Assembly (NCBI GenBank): GCA_000514715.1
Contig: AZWL01000016.1
Location: 102,452 to 166,451 of the forward strand
DNA length: 64,000 nucleotides
From: Streptomyces sp. CNH099
GTDB taxonomy: Bacteria; Actinomycetota; Actinomycetes; Streptomycetales; Streptomycetaceae
Direction of reading: 5' to 3'
Shown: positions 1 through 7,124 of the stretch, one piece after another
How the letters are laid out: each line of letters starts with the position of its first letter
Position numbering within the stretch: the stretch's first letter is position 1
Position numbers and translations under genes: made by a program
Notes under the pieces: model-generated
Databases searched by the model: none
What the model was told of the DNA's origin: nothing
The model's input: only the letters and a program-made list of their open reading frames with translations

Positions 1-550
1 CGCCGTTCTTGCCCATGAGCAGTGCCTCGGCGTGGATCTCCAGGGCGCGCTGCGCGGCCGTGGTGTCCGTCGAGAAGTACGGCATGCCCATGCCGGCGCC
101 GAAGATGACGACGCGGCCCTTCTGCATGTGCCTGATGGCGCGCAGCGGGATGTACGGCTCGGCGACCTGGCCCATGGTGATCGCGGTCTGCACCCGGGAG
201 CCGATGCCCTCCTTCTCCAGGAAGTCCTGCAGGGCGAGGCAGTTCATGACCGTGCCGAGCATGCCCATGTAGTCGGAGCGGGCCCGGTCCATGCCGCGCT
301 GCTGCAGTTCGGCGCCGCGGAAGAAGTTGCCGCCGCCGATCACCACCGCGATCTCGTACCCGTCGCGGACGACGGCGGCCACCTCGCGGGCGATCGCGTG
401 CACGACGTCCGGGTCGACGCCGAGATCACCGCCGCCGGAGAACGCCTCGCCGGACAGCTTCAGCAGGAAGCGCGCGCTGTCCTTCTTCGTGTGGTGGCCG
501 TGGTCCGCCTGCTCGTGGCGGCCGTGGTCCGCGTCGGCGTCCTCGTTCAT
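1..550 (-). CDS. pyrH: UMP kinase, C-terminus beyond window edge
   Basis: Phosphorylates UMP to UDP with ATP in the cytoplasm (amino-acid-kinase fold, bacterial hexameric type). 183 codons are present and the 3' end lies outside the window. The ATG at 550 is preceded by a GGAG ribosome site. About 24 Asp/His-rich residues precede the kinase core, which opens with KLSGEAFSGG (about residues 31-40) and carries the nucleotide-binding IGGGNFFRG and the YMGMLGTVMN segment. It lies downstream of rpsB-tsf, the usual bacterial order. The start overlaps the stop of a possible 17-codon leader ORF as ATGA. Identification is firm; only the His-rich N-terminal extension is unusual. Confidence 0.96.
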   Translation of the reverse strand, partial: MNEDADADHGRHEQADHGHHTKKDSARFLLKLSGEAFSGGGDLGVDPDVVHAIAREVAAVVRDGYEIAVVIGGGNFFRGAELQQRGMDRARSDYMGMLGTVMNCLALQDFLEKEGIGSRVQTAITMGQVAEPYIPLRAIRHMQKGRVVIFGAGMGMPYFSTDTTAAQRALEIHAEALLMGKNG

Positions 551-600
551 GAAGTCTCCTCGTGCGCATGCGAAGGAGGCCATCGCCGTGGGGTTCTCAT
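547..600 (-). CDS. possible 17-codon leader ORF coupled to pyrH
   Basis: Small ORF reading MRTPRRWPPSHAHEETS whose TGA overlaps the pyrH ATG as ATGA. Its own ATG overlaps, again as ATGA, the stop of a three-codon ORF (Met-Gly-Gly) that follows a GAGGAGG ribosome-site sequence. The chain would let ribosomes re-initiate into pyrH. Nothing resembles a known peptide and it may be chance in the roughly 250-nt tsf-pyrH gap. Confidence 0.25.
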   Translation of the reverse strand: MRTPRRWPPSHAHEETS

Positions 601-626
601 CCACCCATTCCCGGCAATGGCCTCCT
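574..626. repeat. 10-bp perfect inverted repeat upstream of pyrH
   Basis: AGGAGGCCAT at 574-583 pairs exactly with ATGGCCTCCT at 617-626 across a 33-nt loop. On the transcript the upstream arm contains the GAGGAGG ribosome-site sequence, so folding could mask it. The regulatory role is inference. Confidence 0.4.
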
Positions 627-802
627 CGTCACTTCCGCGGCCCGGCGACGGTCGCCCGCACCGGCCCGCTACAACTGAACCCGACCCTAGCGGGGCCGGC
701 GGCCGTTCGCCGTACACCGTGCACGCCGCGCGCACTCCGCGCGCCGTCCGCCGTGCGGACACGCGCGCCGGGCGGCACGGTGCCCGCGGGCGGCGCCGGT
801 GC

Positions 803-1636
803 TCAGGCGCCGACGCGGATGCGCGCGAACCGGGCCACCTGCACGCCCGCCTCGCCGAGCACCTTCTGCACCGACTTCTTGTTGTCCTTGGCGAACGGCT
901 GCTCCAGCAGCACGTTCTCCTTGAAGAAGCCGTTCACGCGGCCCTCGACGATCTTCGGCAGGGCGGCCTCCGGCTTGCCCTCCTCGCGCGAGGTGGCCTC
1001 GGCGACACGGCGCTCGTTCTCCACCGTGTCGGCCGGGACGTCCTCGCGGGACAGCCAGCGCGGCGCGAAGGCGGCGATGTGCTGCGCCACCTCCTTGGCC
1101 GTCTGCGGGTCGGCCTTGTCCAGCTCGACGAGCACGCCGACCTGCGGCGGCAGGTCCGGCGAGGTGCGGTGCATGTACGTGCCGACGTAGGCGCCCTCGA
1201 AGCGCGCGAAGCGGTCGAGGACGATCTTCTCGCCGAGGGAGGCGTTGGCCTCGTCCACGTAGACCTGGACGGTCCTGCCGTCGATCTCGGAGGCGAGCAG
1301 CGCCTCCAGATCGGCCGGCCTGGTGGCGGCGACGTGCTCGGCGAGGGCGTTGGCGACGGCGAGGAACTTGTCGCCCTTGGCGACGAAGTCGGTCTCGCAC
1401 TTCAGCTCCAGCAGGACGCCGGAGGTGTTGTCGTCGGCGATCAGGGAGACGACGGCGCCGTTCTCGGCGGAGCGGCTCTCACGCTTGGCGACGCCCTTCT
1501 GGCCCTTGACGCGGAGCAGCTCCACGGCCTTGTCGACGTCGCCCTCGGCCTCTTCCAGCGCCTTCTTGCAGTCCATCATGCCGGCGCCGGTGAGCTCCCG
1601 GAGCTTCTTGACGTCGGCGGCGGTGAAGTTCGCCAT
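803..1636 (-). CDS. tsf: elongation factor Ts
   Basis: Guanine-nucleotide exchange factor that recycles EF-Tu-GDP. 277 residues, the normal actinobacterial length. The N-terminal UBA-like module has the signature TGAGMMDCKKAL (about residues 16-27), and the core has CETDFVAKGD, the conserved EF-Tu contact region. ATG at 1636 is chosen because it begins MANFTAADVKKL, the standard family N-terminus; an open frame upstream is shadow sequence over the rpsB tail. It follows rpsB by 46 nt on the same strand and is almost certainly cotranscribed. Confidence 0.97.
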   Translation of the reverse strand: MANFTAADVKKLRELTGAGMMDCKKALEEAEGDVDKAVELLRVKGQKGVAKRESRSAENGAVVSLIADDNTSGVLLELKCETDFVAKGDKFLAVANALAEHVAATRPADLEALLASEIDGRTVQVYVDEANASLGEKIVLDRFARFEGAYVGTYMHRTSPDLPPQVGVLVELDKADPQTAKEVAQHIAAFAPRWLSREDVPADTVENERRVAEATSREEGKPEAALPKIVEGRVNGFFKENVLLEQPFAKDNKKSVQKVLGEAGVQVARFARIRVGA

Positions 1637-1682
1637 GATTCGGTGGTTTTCTCTTCTCGACGGGGGACTGGGTTCGGGCGGA

Positions 1683-2690
1683 TCAGGCCTGGGGGGCGTC
1701 GCCGGACGGCTCCGCGCCGCCGGCGGCGTCGGCGGTCCCGGCGGCCTCTGCAGCCTCGGCGGCCTCCGGGGCCGGCTCGGCGGCCGGGGCGGTGCCCTCG
1801 TCGGCCTGCTCGGCGGCGGCGACCTCGGCGGTCTCGGCGGAGGTCTGCACCTCGGCCTCGGCGGCGTTCTCGTCCTTCTTCTCGACCGCGGCGTCCTTCT
1901 CCGCCTTCGCCGCCTTCTCGCCGGCGAGCAGGTCGCGCTCCCACTCGGCGAGCGGCTCGGCGTCGGACTTGACGGCCTTCTCGTCGCCGGCGGCGGCACC
2001 GGAGCGGGCGATCAGGCCCTCGGCGACGGCGTCGGCGATCACGCGGGTCAGCAGGGTGACGGAGCGGATCGCGTCGTCGTTGCCCGGGATCTTGTAGTCG
2101 ACCTCGTCGGGGTCGCAGTTGGTGTCGAGGATCGCGACGACCGGGATGCGCAGCTTGCGCGCCTCGCCGACGGCGATGTGCTCCTTCTTCGTGTCCACGA
2201 TCCAGACGGCGCTGGGCACCTTCTGCATGTCGCGGATGCCGCCGAGGGTCTTCTCCAGCTTGGCCTTCTCGCGGGAGAGGACGAGCAGCTCCTTCTTGGT
2301 CAGGCCGGAGGCGGCCACGTCCTCGAAGTCGATGGCCTCCAGCTCCTTGAGGCGCTGCAGCCGCTTGTGGACCGTGGAGAAGTTGGTGAGCATGCCGCCC
2401 AGCCAGCGCTGGTTCACGTACGGCATGCCGACCCGGGTGGCCTGCTCGGCGATGGCCTCCTGGGCCTGCTTCTTCGTGCCCACGAACATGATGGTGCCGC
2501 CGTGCGCGACGGTCTCCTTCACGAACTCGTAGGCGCGGTCGATGTACGACAGCGACTGCAGGAGGTCGATGATGTAGATGCCGTTGCGCTCGGTGAAGAT
2601 GAAGCGCTTCATCTTCGGGTTCCAACGGCGGGTCTGGTGCCCGAAGTGGACGCCGCTCTCCAGCAGCTCCCGCATCGTGACGACGGCCAT
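1683..2690 (-). CDS. rpsB: 30S ribosomal protein S2
   Basis: Small-subunit protein S2. 335 residues: a conserved core of about 235 residues starting MAVVTMRELLESGVHFGHQ, with the signature GVHFGHQTRRWNPKM, then a long Ala/Glu-rich disordered tail from about residue 240. The tail makes it somewhat longer than most bacterial S2 and is typical of streptomycetes. GAGGAG sits 7 nt before the ATG. First gene of rpsB-tsf; the 5' leader carries a hairpin at 2833-2850 that could act in autoregulation (inference from S2 behaviour in other bacteria). Confidence 0.97.
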   Translation of the reverse strand: MAVVTMRELLESGVHFGHQTRRWNPKMKRFIFTERNGIYIIDLLQSLSYIDRAYEFVKETVAHGGTIMFVGTKKQAQEAIAEQATRVGMPYVNQRWLGGMLTNFSTVHKRLQRLKELEAIDFEDVAASGLTKKELLVLSREKAKLEKTLGGIRDMQKVPSAVWIVDTKKEHIAVGEARKLRIPVVAILDTNCDPDEVDYKIPGNDDAIRSVTLLTRVIADAVAEGLIARSGAAAGDEKAVKSDAEPLAEWERDLLAGEKAAKAEKDAAVEKKDENAAEAEVQTSAETAEVAAAEQADEGTAPAAEPAPEAAEAAEAAGTADAAGGAEPSGDAPQA

Positions 2691-2832
2691 GGCCGTACTC
2701 CTCGTGTGTCTCGGTTGTGCGGCGGCCGGTCGGCCGCCGCTCCTGACGCCCCTGCGCGTCGCGCCTCCGGCGGGGAGCCGGGGGACCGAGTGACGCGGCC
2801 ACCTTCAGGCAGGTGGCGGGGCGTGCGAAGTC

Positions 2833-2850
2833 GACCCGGTGAGCCGGGTC
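2833..2850. promoter_or_regulatory. 7-bp hairpin in the region upstream of rpsB
   Basis: GACCCGG and CCGGGTC flank a 4-nt loop, about 145 nt before rpsB. It could be a leader structure or a remnant terminator; no U-tract follows on either strand. A TACACT hexamer (minus strand, 2860-2865) is a possible -10, but no convincing -35 is present. Confidence 0.35.
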
Positions 2851-2965
2851 GCCACCAGAAGTGTACGGGACGGCGTCACCCGCCCGCGCCACGGAGCCCG
2901 CCCGCGGCCCGGCCGCATGGGGCCCGCGGGGCCCGCGGGGCGCGCCGCGGGGTCCGGGACGCCGG

Positions 2966-2992
2966 TTGTCCACAACCGGCCGGTACTCCACA
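2966..2992 (+). promoter_or_regulatory. pair of DnaA-box-like 9-mers, 18-bp spacing
   Basis: TTGTCCACA at 2966-2974 is a perfect match to the Streptomyces DnaA-box consensus. A second copy, TACTCCACA, with two mismatches starts exactly 18 bp later at 2984. The same arrangement recurs at 9162-9188. The rest of the 353-nt rpsB to M23-peptidase gap is C-rich with no recognisable gene. Confidence 0.5.
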
Positions 2993-3043
2993 GATCCCGC
3001 CCGCCCTCCCCACACCCCCCGCACCCCCCGCCAGGCTCTCCCC

Positions 3044-3934
3044 ATGAACGGACGACGCCACCCCCGCCCGGCCGGCGCACGCCACGGAGCAGCCCCCGCC
3101 CCGGCGCGTACGGGGACACCGGCGCGGACGGGGGCCGCACCGGGCCGGGCGGGGGTCCCTCCGGGGTGGGCGGGGGCCCCGCCGGGGCGGGTGCCGCGGT
3201 GGCTGCTCGCCGCCGGCCTCGCCACCGCCCTGGCGACGGCCGCGTGGCACACGCCCCCGTTCACGACGACCGGCACACAGGCGGTGGCGCAGGCGGGTGG
3301 GGAGGGGGCGGGGGCGGGGCGGGGGGAACGGGAGCACCGGGCGGCCGCGGCGCCGGAAGGCCGGCCGCCGGGTCCCGCGGCTCCGGCGGTGACACGGCCG
3401 CCGGGGCCGCCGGCGGCGGGCGGGGCGCCGGGCGGTGCGGCGGGGAGCGGGGGCGCCAGGGGAGGGGACGCGGCGTGGCCGGTGGCCGGAGGTGCGCGGG
3501 GGCGGCCGGTGGTGGAGCGGGGTTTCGACCCGCCGCGTTCGCCGTACGGGCCGGGGCACCGCGGGGTCGACCTGCGCGCCGCGGCGGGCCAGCCGGTGCG
3601 GGCGGCGGCCGCGGGCCGGGTGTCCTTCGCCGGCGGGGTGGCGGGGCGCGGGGTGGTGGCCGTCGACCATCCGGGGACGGGCCGTCCGCCGCTGCGGACG
3701 ACGTACGAGCCGGTGCTGCCCGCGGTGCGGAAGGGGGCGCGGGTCGGGGCCGGGCAGATCGTGGGGCATCTGCAGGGCGGCTCGTACCACTGCGCGGCGC
3801 CCTGTCTCCACTGGGGACTGCGCCGCGGCCCGCATTATCTGGACCCGCTGTCGCTGCTGCCGCCCCGGCTGCTCACGGGCGGCCGTCACCGGCTGTTGCC
3901 GGTGTTCGGCCGGCCGCCGCCGGGCGGCTCCTGA
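3044..3934 (+). CDS. M23-family peptidase, membrane-anchored or secreted
   Basis: Probable cell-wall peptidase. 296 residues: basic Pro/Ala-rich N-terminus, one hydrophobic segment (53-68, signal anchor or signal peptide), an Ala/Gly/Pro-rich linker to about 145, then the LytM/M23 domain (about 160-270). The first metal motif is present as GHRGVDL (H172, D176). The usual HxH near the end reads CLHWGL, so the first His is replaced by Cys254 and His256 is kept; I recall this variant from other actinobacterial M23 proteins. ATG 3044 is chosen because upstream in-frame sequence has no conserved character. It stands alone, divergent from rpsB. Substrate is not deducible. Confidence 0.8.
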   Translation: MNGRRHPRPAGARHGAAPAPARTGTPARTGAAPGRAGVPPGWAGAPPGRVPRWLLAAGLATALATAAWHTPPFTTTGTQAVAQAGGEGAGAGRGEREHRAAAAPEGRPPGPAAPAVTRPPGPPAAGGAPGGAAGSGGARGGDAAWPVAGGARGRPVVERGFDPPRSPYGPGHRGVDLRAAAGQPVRAAAAGRVSFAGGVAGRGVVAVDHPGTGRPPLRTTYEPVLPAVRKGARVGAGQIVGHLQGGSYHCAAPCLHWGLRRGPHYLDPLSLLPPRLLTGGRHRLLPVFGRPPPGGS

Positions 3935-3976
3935 CGGGACGCGGCTCGCGACGCGGCGGGGCGCCGGGCGCGCGGG

Positions 3977-4555
3977 TCAGCGGGCGGCGCCGTGGAGAGC
4001 GACGGCGACGGCCGTGTCGGCGACGGTGTCCGGGGGGTCGGCGCCGAGTTCGGTACGGCGCACGGCCGCGTCGACGACGCCCTGCAGCAGGGTGGCGGCC
4101 AGGCGGGGCTCGTCGTGGCCGAGGGCCGTCAGGGCCTCGACGACCATCGTGATCAGCCCGCCGTGGGCGGCGCGGATCTTCTCGCGGGCGTCGGCGTCCA
4201 GTTCACCCGCGGAGATCGCGACGACGGCCCGGTGGCGGCGGTCGCCGACGAGCGCGAGCTGCGCTCGCACATATGCCTCGACCTTCGCCTCGGGCGTGTC
4301 GGCACGGTCCATGGCCGCCTCCACGTCCGCCGCCCAGCGCGGGAAGTCGACGGCGCACAGCTCCTCGACCACGGCGGCCCGGCTGCGGAAGTACTCGTAC
4401 ACCGACGAGCGCGCGAGGCCGGTGCGCTCGGCGAGCGCGGCGAAGGTCAGCGCTTCGGTGCCGCCTTCGCCGAGGAGTTCGCGCGCGGCGTCGAGCAGCG
4501 CGCGGTGCTGCATGGTCCGGTGCTCGGCCACGGAGGCCGCTCGAATCTTCGGCAC
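3977..4555 (-). CDS. TetR-family transcriptional regulator
   Basis: 192 residues. The N-terminal DNA-binding domain (about 14-60) has the family pattern, with the recognition helix GLARSSVYEYFRSR at about 46-59. The C-terminal ligand and dimer domain has the usual low conservation, so the inducer is unknown. It starts 27 nt downstream of whiG on the same strand, and a 14-bp palindrome (4569-4582) fills that gap, which suggests autoregulation. No other target gene is adjacent, since the M23 gene converges on its 3' end. Confidence 0.88.
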   Translation of the reverse strand: MPKIRAASVAEHRTMQHRALLDAARELLGEGGTEALTFAALAERTGLARSSVYEYFRSRAAVVEELCAVDFPRWAADVEAAMDRADTPEAKVEAYVRAQLALVGDRRHRAVVAISAGELDADAREKIRAAHGGLITMVVEALTALGHDEPRLAATLLQGVVDAAVRRTELGADPPDTVADTAVAVALHGAAR

Positions 4556-4568
4556 GGTCCAACTTTAG

Positions 4569-4582
4569 ACCGCGACCGCGGT
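4569..4582. promoter_or_regulatory. candidate TetR operator palindrome
   Basis: ACCGCG-AC-CGCGGT is a perfect 6+6 inverted repeat abutting the whiG stop codon and 13 nt before the TetR gene start. Position and symmetry fit an operator of the adjacent regulator. In GC-rich DNA short palindromes are common, so this is tentative. Confidence 0.4.
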
Positions 4583-5392
4583 TCAGCCGCCGGAGTCGGC
4601 CAGCTTGGCGCGCAGTTGCAGGACCGACTTGGTGTGGATCTGGCTCACCCTGCTCTCGGTGACGCCGAGTACCTGGCCGATCTCGGCGAGTGTGAGGCCC
4701 TCGTAGTAGTAGAGGGTGACCACCGTCTTCTCCCGGTCGGGGAGGGTGTTCACGGCCCGCGCGAGCAGCCTGCGCAGTTCGCGGTCCTCGGCGACCTCGA
4801 CCGGGTTGTCGGCGGCGGTGTCCTCCAGGGTGTCCATGAGGCTGAGGCGGTCGCCGTTGTCGGAGCTGACGTGCAGCAGCTCTTCGAGGGCGACGACGTT
4901 GGCGAGCGAAAGCTGGCTGAAAACGCCGTGCAGGTCCTCCAGCCGGATGCCCATCTCCGCGGCCACCTCGGCTTCCGAGGGGGTGCGGCGGAGGGCGGCT
5001 TCGAGGGTGGCGTAGGCGCGTTCGACGGCCCGGGCCTTCTGCCGTACGGACCGCGGGATCCAGTCCAGCGCCCGCAGTTCGTCGATCATCGCGCCGCGGA
5101 TGCGGGTGATGGCGTACGTCTCGAACTTGATGGCGCGCTCGGGGTCGAACTTCTCGATGGCGTCGATGAGTCCGAAGACTCCGGAGGAGACGAAGTCGGC
5201 CTGCTCCACGTTGGGCGGCAGACCCACGCTGACGCGCCCGGCAACGTACTTCACGAGGGGGGAGTAGTGCAGGATCAGCTGCTCGCGCAGCCGGCCGTCA
5301 CGCGTCTCCTTGTACGACCGCCACAGCTCGTCCACCGACGAGGGTGCTGTGCGTGGTGCGGCACGGTCGGACCCGGAGATGTGCTGGGGCAT
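4583..5392 (-). CDS. whiG: sporulation RNA polymerase sigma factor WhiG
   Basis: FliA-family sigma factor that commits aerial hyphae to sporulation in Streptomyces. 269 residues. Region 2 is evident in HYSPLVKYVAGRV and VSSGVFGLIDAIEKFD; region 4 has the helix-turn-helix LAEIGQVLGVTESRVSQIHT near the C-terminus. The start at 5392 (MPQHISGSDRAA) matches the N-terminus of S. coelicolor WhiG as I remember it; an upstream in-frame ATG at 5515 would add an unconserved proline-rich stretch. The leader is very C-rich (G-runs on the plus strand at 5419-5470). Its known partner anti-sigma and target genes are not in this window. Confidence 0.95.
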   Translation of the reverse strand: MPQHISGSDRAAPRTAPSSVDELWRSYKETRDGRLREQLILHYSPLVKYVAGRVSVGLPPNVEQADFVSSGVFGLIDAIEKFDPERAIKFETYAITRIRGAMIDELRALDWIPRSVRQKARAVERAYATLEAALRRTPSEAEVAAEMGIRLEDLHGVFSQLSLANVVALEELLHVSSDNGDRLSLMDTLEDTAADNPVEVAEDRELRRLLARAVNTLPDREKTVVTLYYYEGLTLAEIGQVLGVTESRVSQIHTKSVLQLRAKLADSGG

Positions 5393-5418
5393 GCGTCGTC
5401 GCCTTGAACCGTTCTGGT

Positions 5419-5470
5419 GGGGGACGGGGTTCGGGTGGACTGGGGGGAAGCGGGGGGTGGGGGGTTGGGG
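5419..5470 (+). other. dense G-runs in the whiG leader (G-quadruplex candidate)
   Basis: Seven runs of three to six Gs occur within about 50 nt on the plus strand, which is the template strand for whiG. Spacers are 1-6 nt, which satisfies quadruplex rules. The 289-nt whiG-dprA gap also holds a 12-bp perfect palindrome, GACCGTACGGTC (5500-5511), and a minus-strand TACGCT hexamer (5490-5495) that could be a -10. Confidence 0.4.
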
Positions 5471-5681
5471 AGTGAGGGAACGTTCCGCGAGCGTAGCGTG
5501 ACCGTACGGTCGCATTCTGCGACTGGCGGCTCTTCATGAGTACGCAGATGCGTTCCGCGCACCGCACCCGCGGGTTATCGGGAGGTCACGGCGGGGGGAC
5601 GGCCGCTGCGGCACGGGGTGGGGGTCGGTTTGCATCTCCCCCACCCTTTCACCCGAACGCCCCAGGTCAAGGAACGGCTCG

Positions 5682-7124
5682 TCACCTGATGGGGTGCTCG
5701 GTGGCGGGCCGCGCCAGGCGCCAGCCGGTGCCGTCGCGGGCGACGAAGCCGAGGGACTGCAGCTCATGAAGCCTGCCCAAGGCTTCGTCGCGCTCCGTAC
5801 CCGCCTCGCGTGCGATCTGCTCGGGCCGGGCGGTGCCCCGTCCGGGGACGGCTTCGAGCACGCGTGCGGTGGCGGCCGGGAGCAGATCGCGTGGTACGAC
5901 CGGGCCGCGGCGGGCCGGGGCGAGGTCGGCGCCGATGCGGCCGACCAGTTCGACGACCTCGGCGGCCTCGGTGACCAGTTCCGCCTCGCCGCGCAGCAGT
6001 TCGTGCACGCCGGCCGAGAGGCCCGACGTGACCGGGCCGGGGACGCCTATCGTCGCGCGGCCCAGGCGCTGCGCCCAGCGGGCGGTGACGAGCGAGCCGC
6101 TGCGGCGCTCGGCTTCCACGACGACGGTGCCGCGGGTGAGGGCGGCCATCACGCGGTTGCGCAGGAGGAACCGCGACCGGGTGGGGTGGTCGCCGGGGGC
6201 GAGTTCGGCGACGATCAGCCCCTGCTCGGCGACGCGGCCGAGGAGTTCGGTGTGGCCCGGCGGGTAGACGCGGTCGACGCCGCAGGCCAGGACGGCGACG
6301 GTGGCTCCGGTGGCGGCGAGCGCGCCGCGGTGTGCGGCGGCGTCGATGCCGTAGGCGGAGCCGGAGACGACGACCCAGCCGGCGTGGGCGAGGCCGGCGG
6401 CGAGCGTACCGGCGACGTGGGCGCCGTACTCGGTGCAGGCGCGGGCTCCGACGACGGCCACGGACTGCAGCGCCCACAGCCGCAGGTCGACGCGGCCGCG
6501 GACCCAGAGGCCGAGGGGGCGCGCGGCGGCGAGGTCGTCGAGCTGCCGGGGCCACTCGGCGTCGCCGGGGCAGACGAAGCGGGCTCCGGCCGCCGCGGCG
6601 GCGGCGAGGTCCTGCCGGGCGTCGGGCCCGCCGAGCCGCCGCCGGTAGCGGGCGAGCCGGGCTTCGGTCGCCGGTGTGGGCGGCGGGGCGTCGCCGGTGA
6701 TCCAGCGCAGCAGCGCGACGGCTCCGTGGGTGCGCAGCCACCGCCCGGCGATCTCGTCCCCGGGCTCCACAAGCCGCGTCAGGGCCACCCGGGCCAGCCG
6801 CTCGTCCGCGTCGTCGCCGGCCGGGGCGACGGGCCGCGGCCGCGGTACGGAGGCGGGCCCGCCGGAGACCGGCGGTCGGCGGTCGGCACCGGGCGCCGCC
6901 GGGACCGGCCCGGCGTCCGGGGCGGGCTCCGGGTCCCGGTCCGGGACCGGCTCCGCGGCCGGCCCGGCGCCGGGCTCCGCGACGGGACCGCTGACCGGCG
7001 CGGCGCCCGGGCCCACAGCCGGGTCCGCGGCCGGAGCCACGGCCCGGTCCGGGACCGGCCCGGCGTTCCGGCCCGTGACCGCGTCGCTCCGCCGCTTCCA
7101 CGCCGGCTTCCGGTGCGTGTTCAT
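5682..7124 (-). CDS. dprA: DNA-processing protein DprA/Smf
   Basis: RecA loader on single-stranded DNA, used in natural transformation and recombination in other bacteria; its role in streptomycetes is less clear. 480 residues. A Rossmann-type DprA core spans about 185-385, with SVAVVGARACTEYG (221-234), GSAYGIDAAAHRGAL (255-269) and LLRNRVMAALT (320-330). A C-terminal winged helix lies at about 415-470. Residues 20-100 are a repetitive Pro/Ala/Gly/Glu segment that makes the protein about 80-100 residues longer than typical. The start overlaps the yifB stop (ATGA), so yraN-yifB-dprA is one operon. Confidence 0.93.
   Translation of the reverse strand: MNTHRKPAWKRRSDAVTGRNAGPVPDRAVAPAADPAVGPGAAPVSGPVAEPGAGPAAEPVPDRDPEPAPDAGPVPAAPGADRRPPVSGGPASVPRPRPVAPAGDDADERLARVALTRLVEPGDEIAGRWLRTHGAVALLRWITGDAPPPTPATEARLARYRRRLGGPDARQDLAAAAAAGARFVCPGDAEWPRQLDDLAAARPLGLWVRGRVDLRLWALQSVAVVGARACTEYGAHVAGTLAAGLAHAGWVVVSGSAYGIDAAAHRGALAATGATVAVLACGVDRVYPPGHTELLGRVAEQGLIVAELAPGDHPTRSRFLLRNRVMAALTRGTVVVEAERRSGSLVTARWAQRLGRATIGVPGPVTSGLSAGVHELLRGEAELVTEAAEVVELVGRIGADLAPARRGPVVPRDLLPAATARVLEAVPGRGTARPEQIAREAGTERDEALGRLHELQSLGFVARDGTGWRLARPATEHPIR

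Noticed and set aside
5479..5486. GAACGTTC as a LexA/SOS box
   Set aside because: Actinobacterial SOS boxes need four bases between GAAC and GTTC; here there are none.
5500..5511. GACCGTACGGTC as a BldD site before whiG
   Set aside because: The BldD consensus needs a 5-bp centre with C-W-G; here the spacing is 6 and the central bases do not match.
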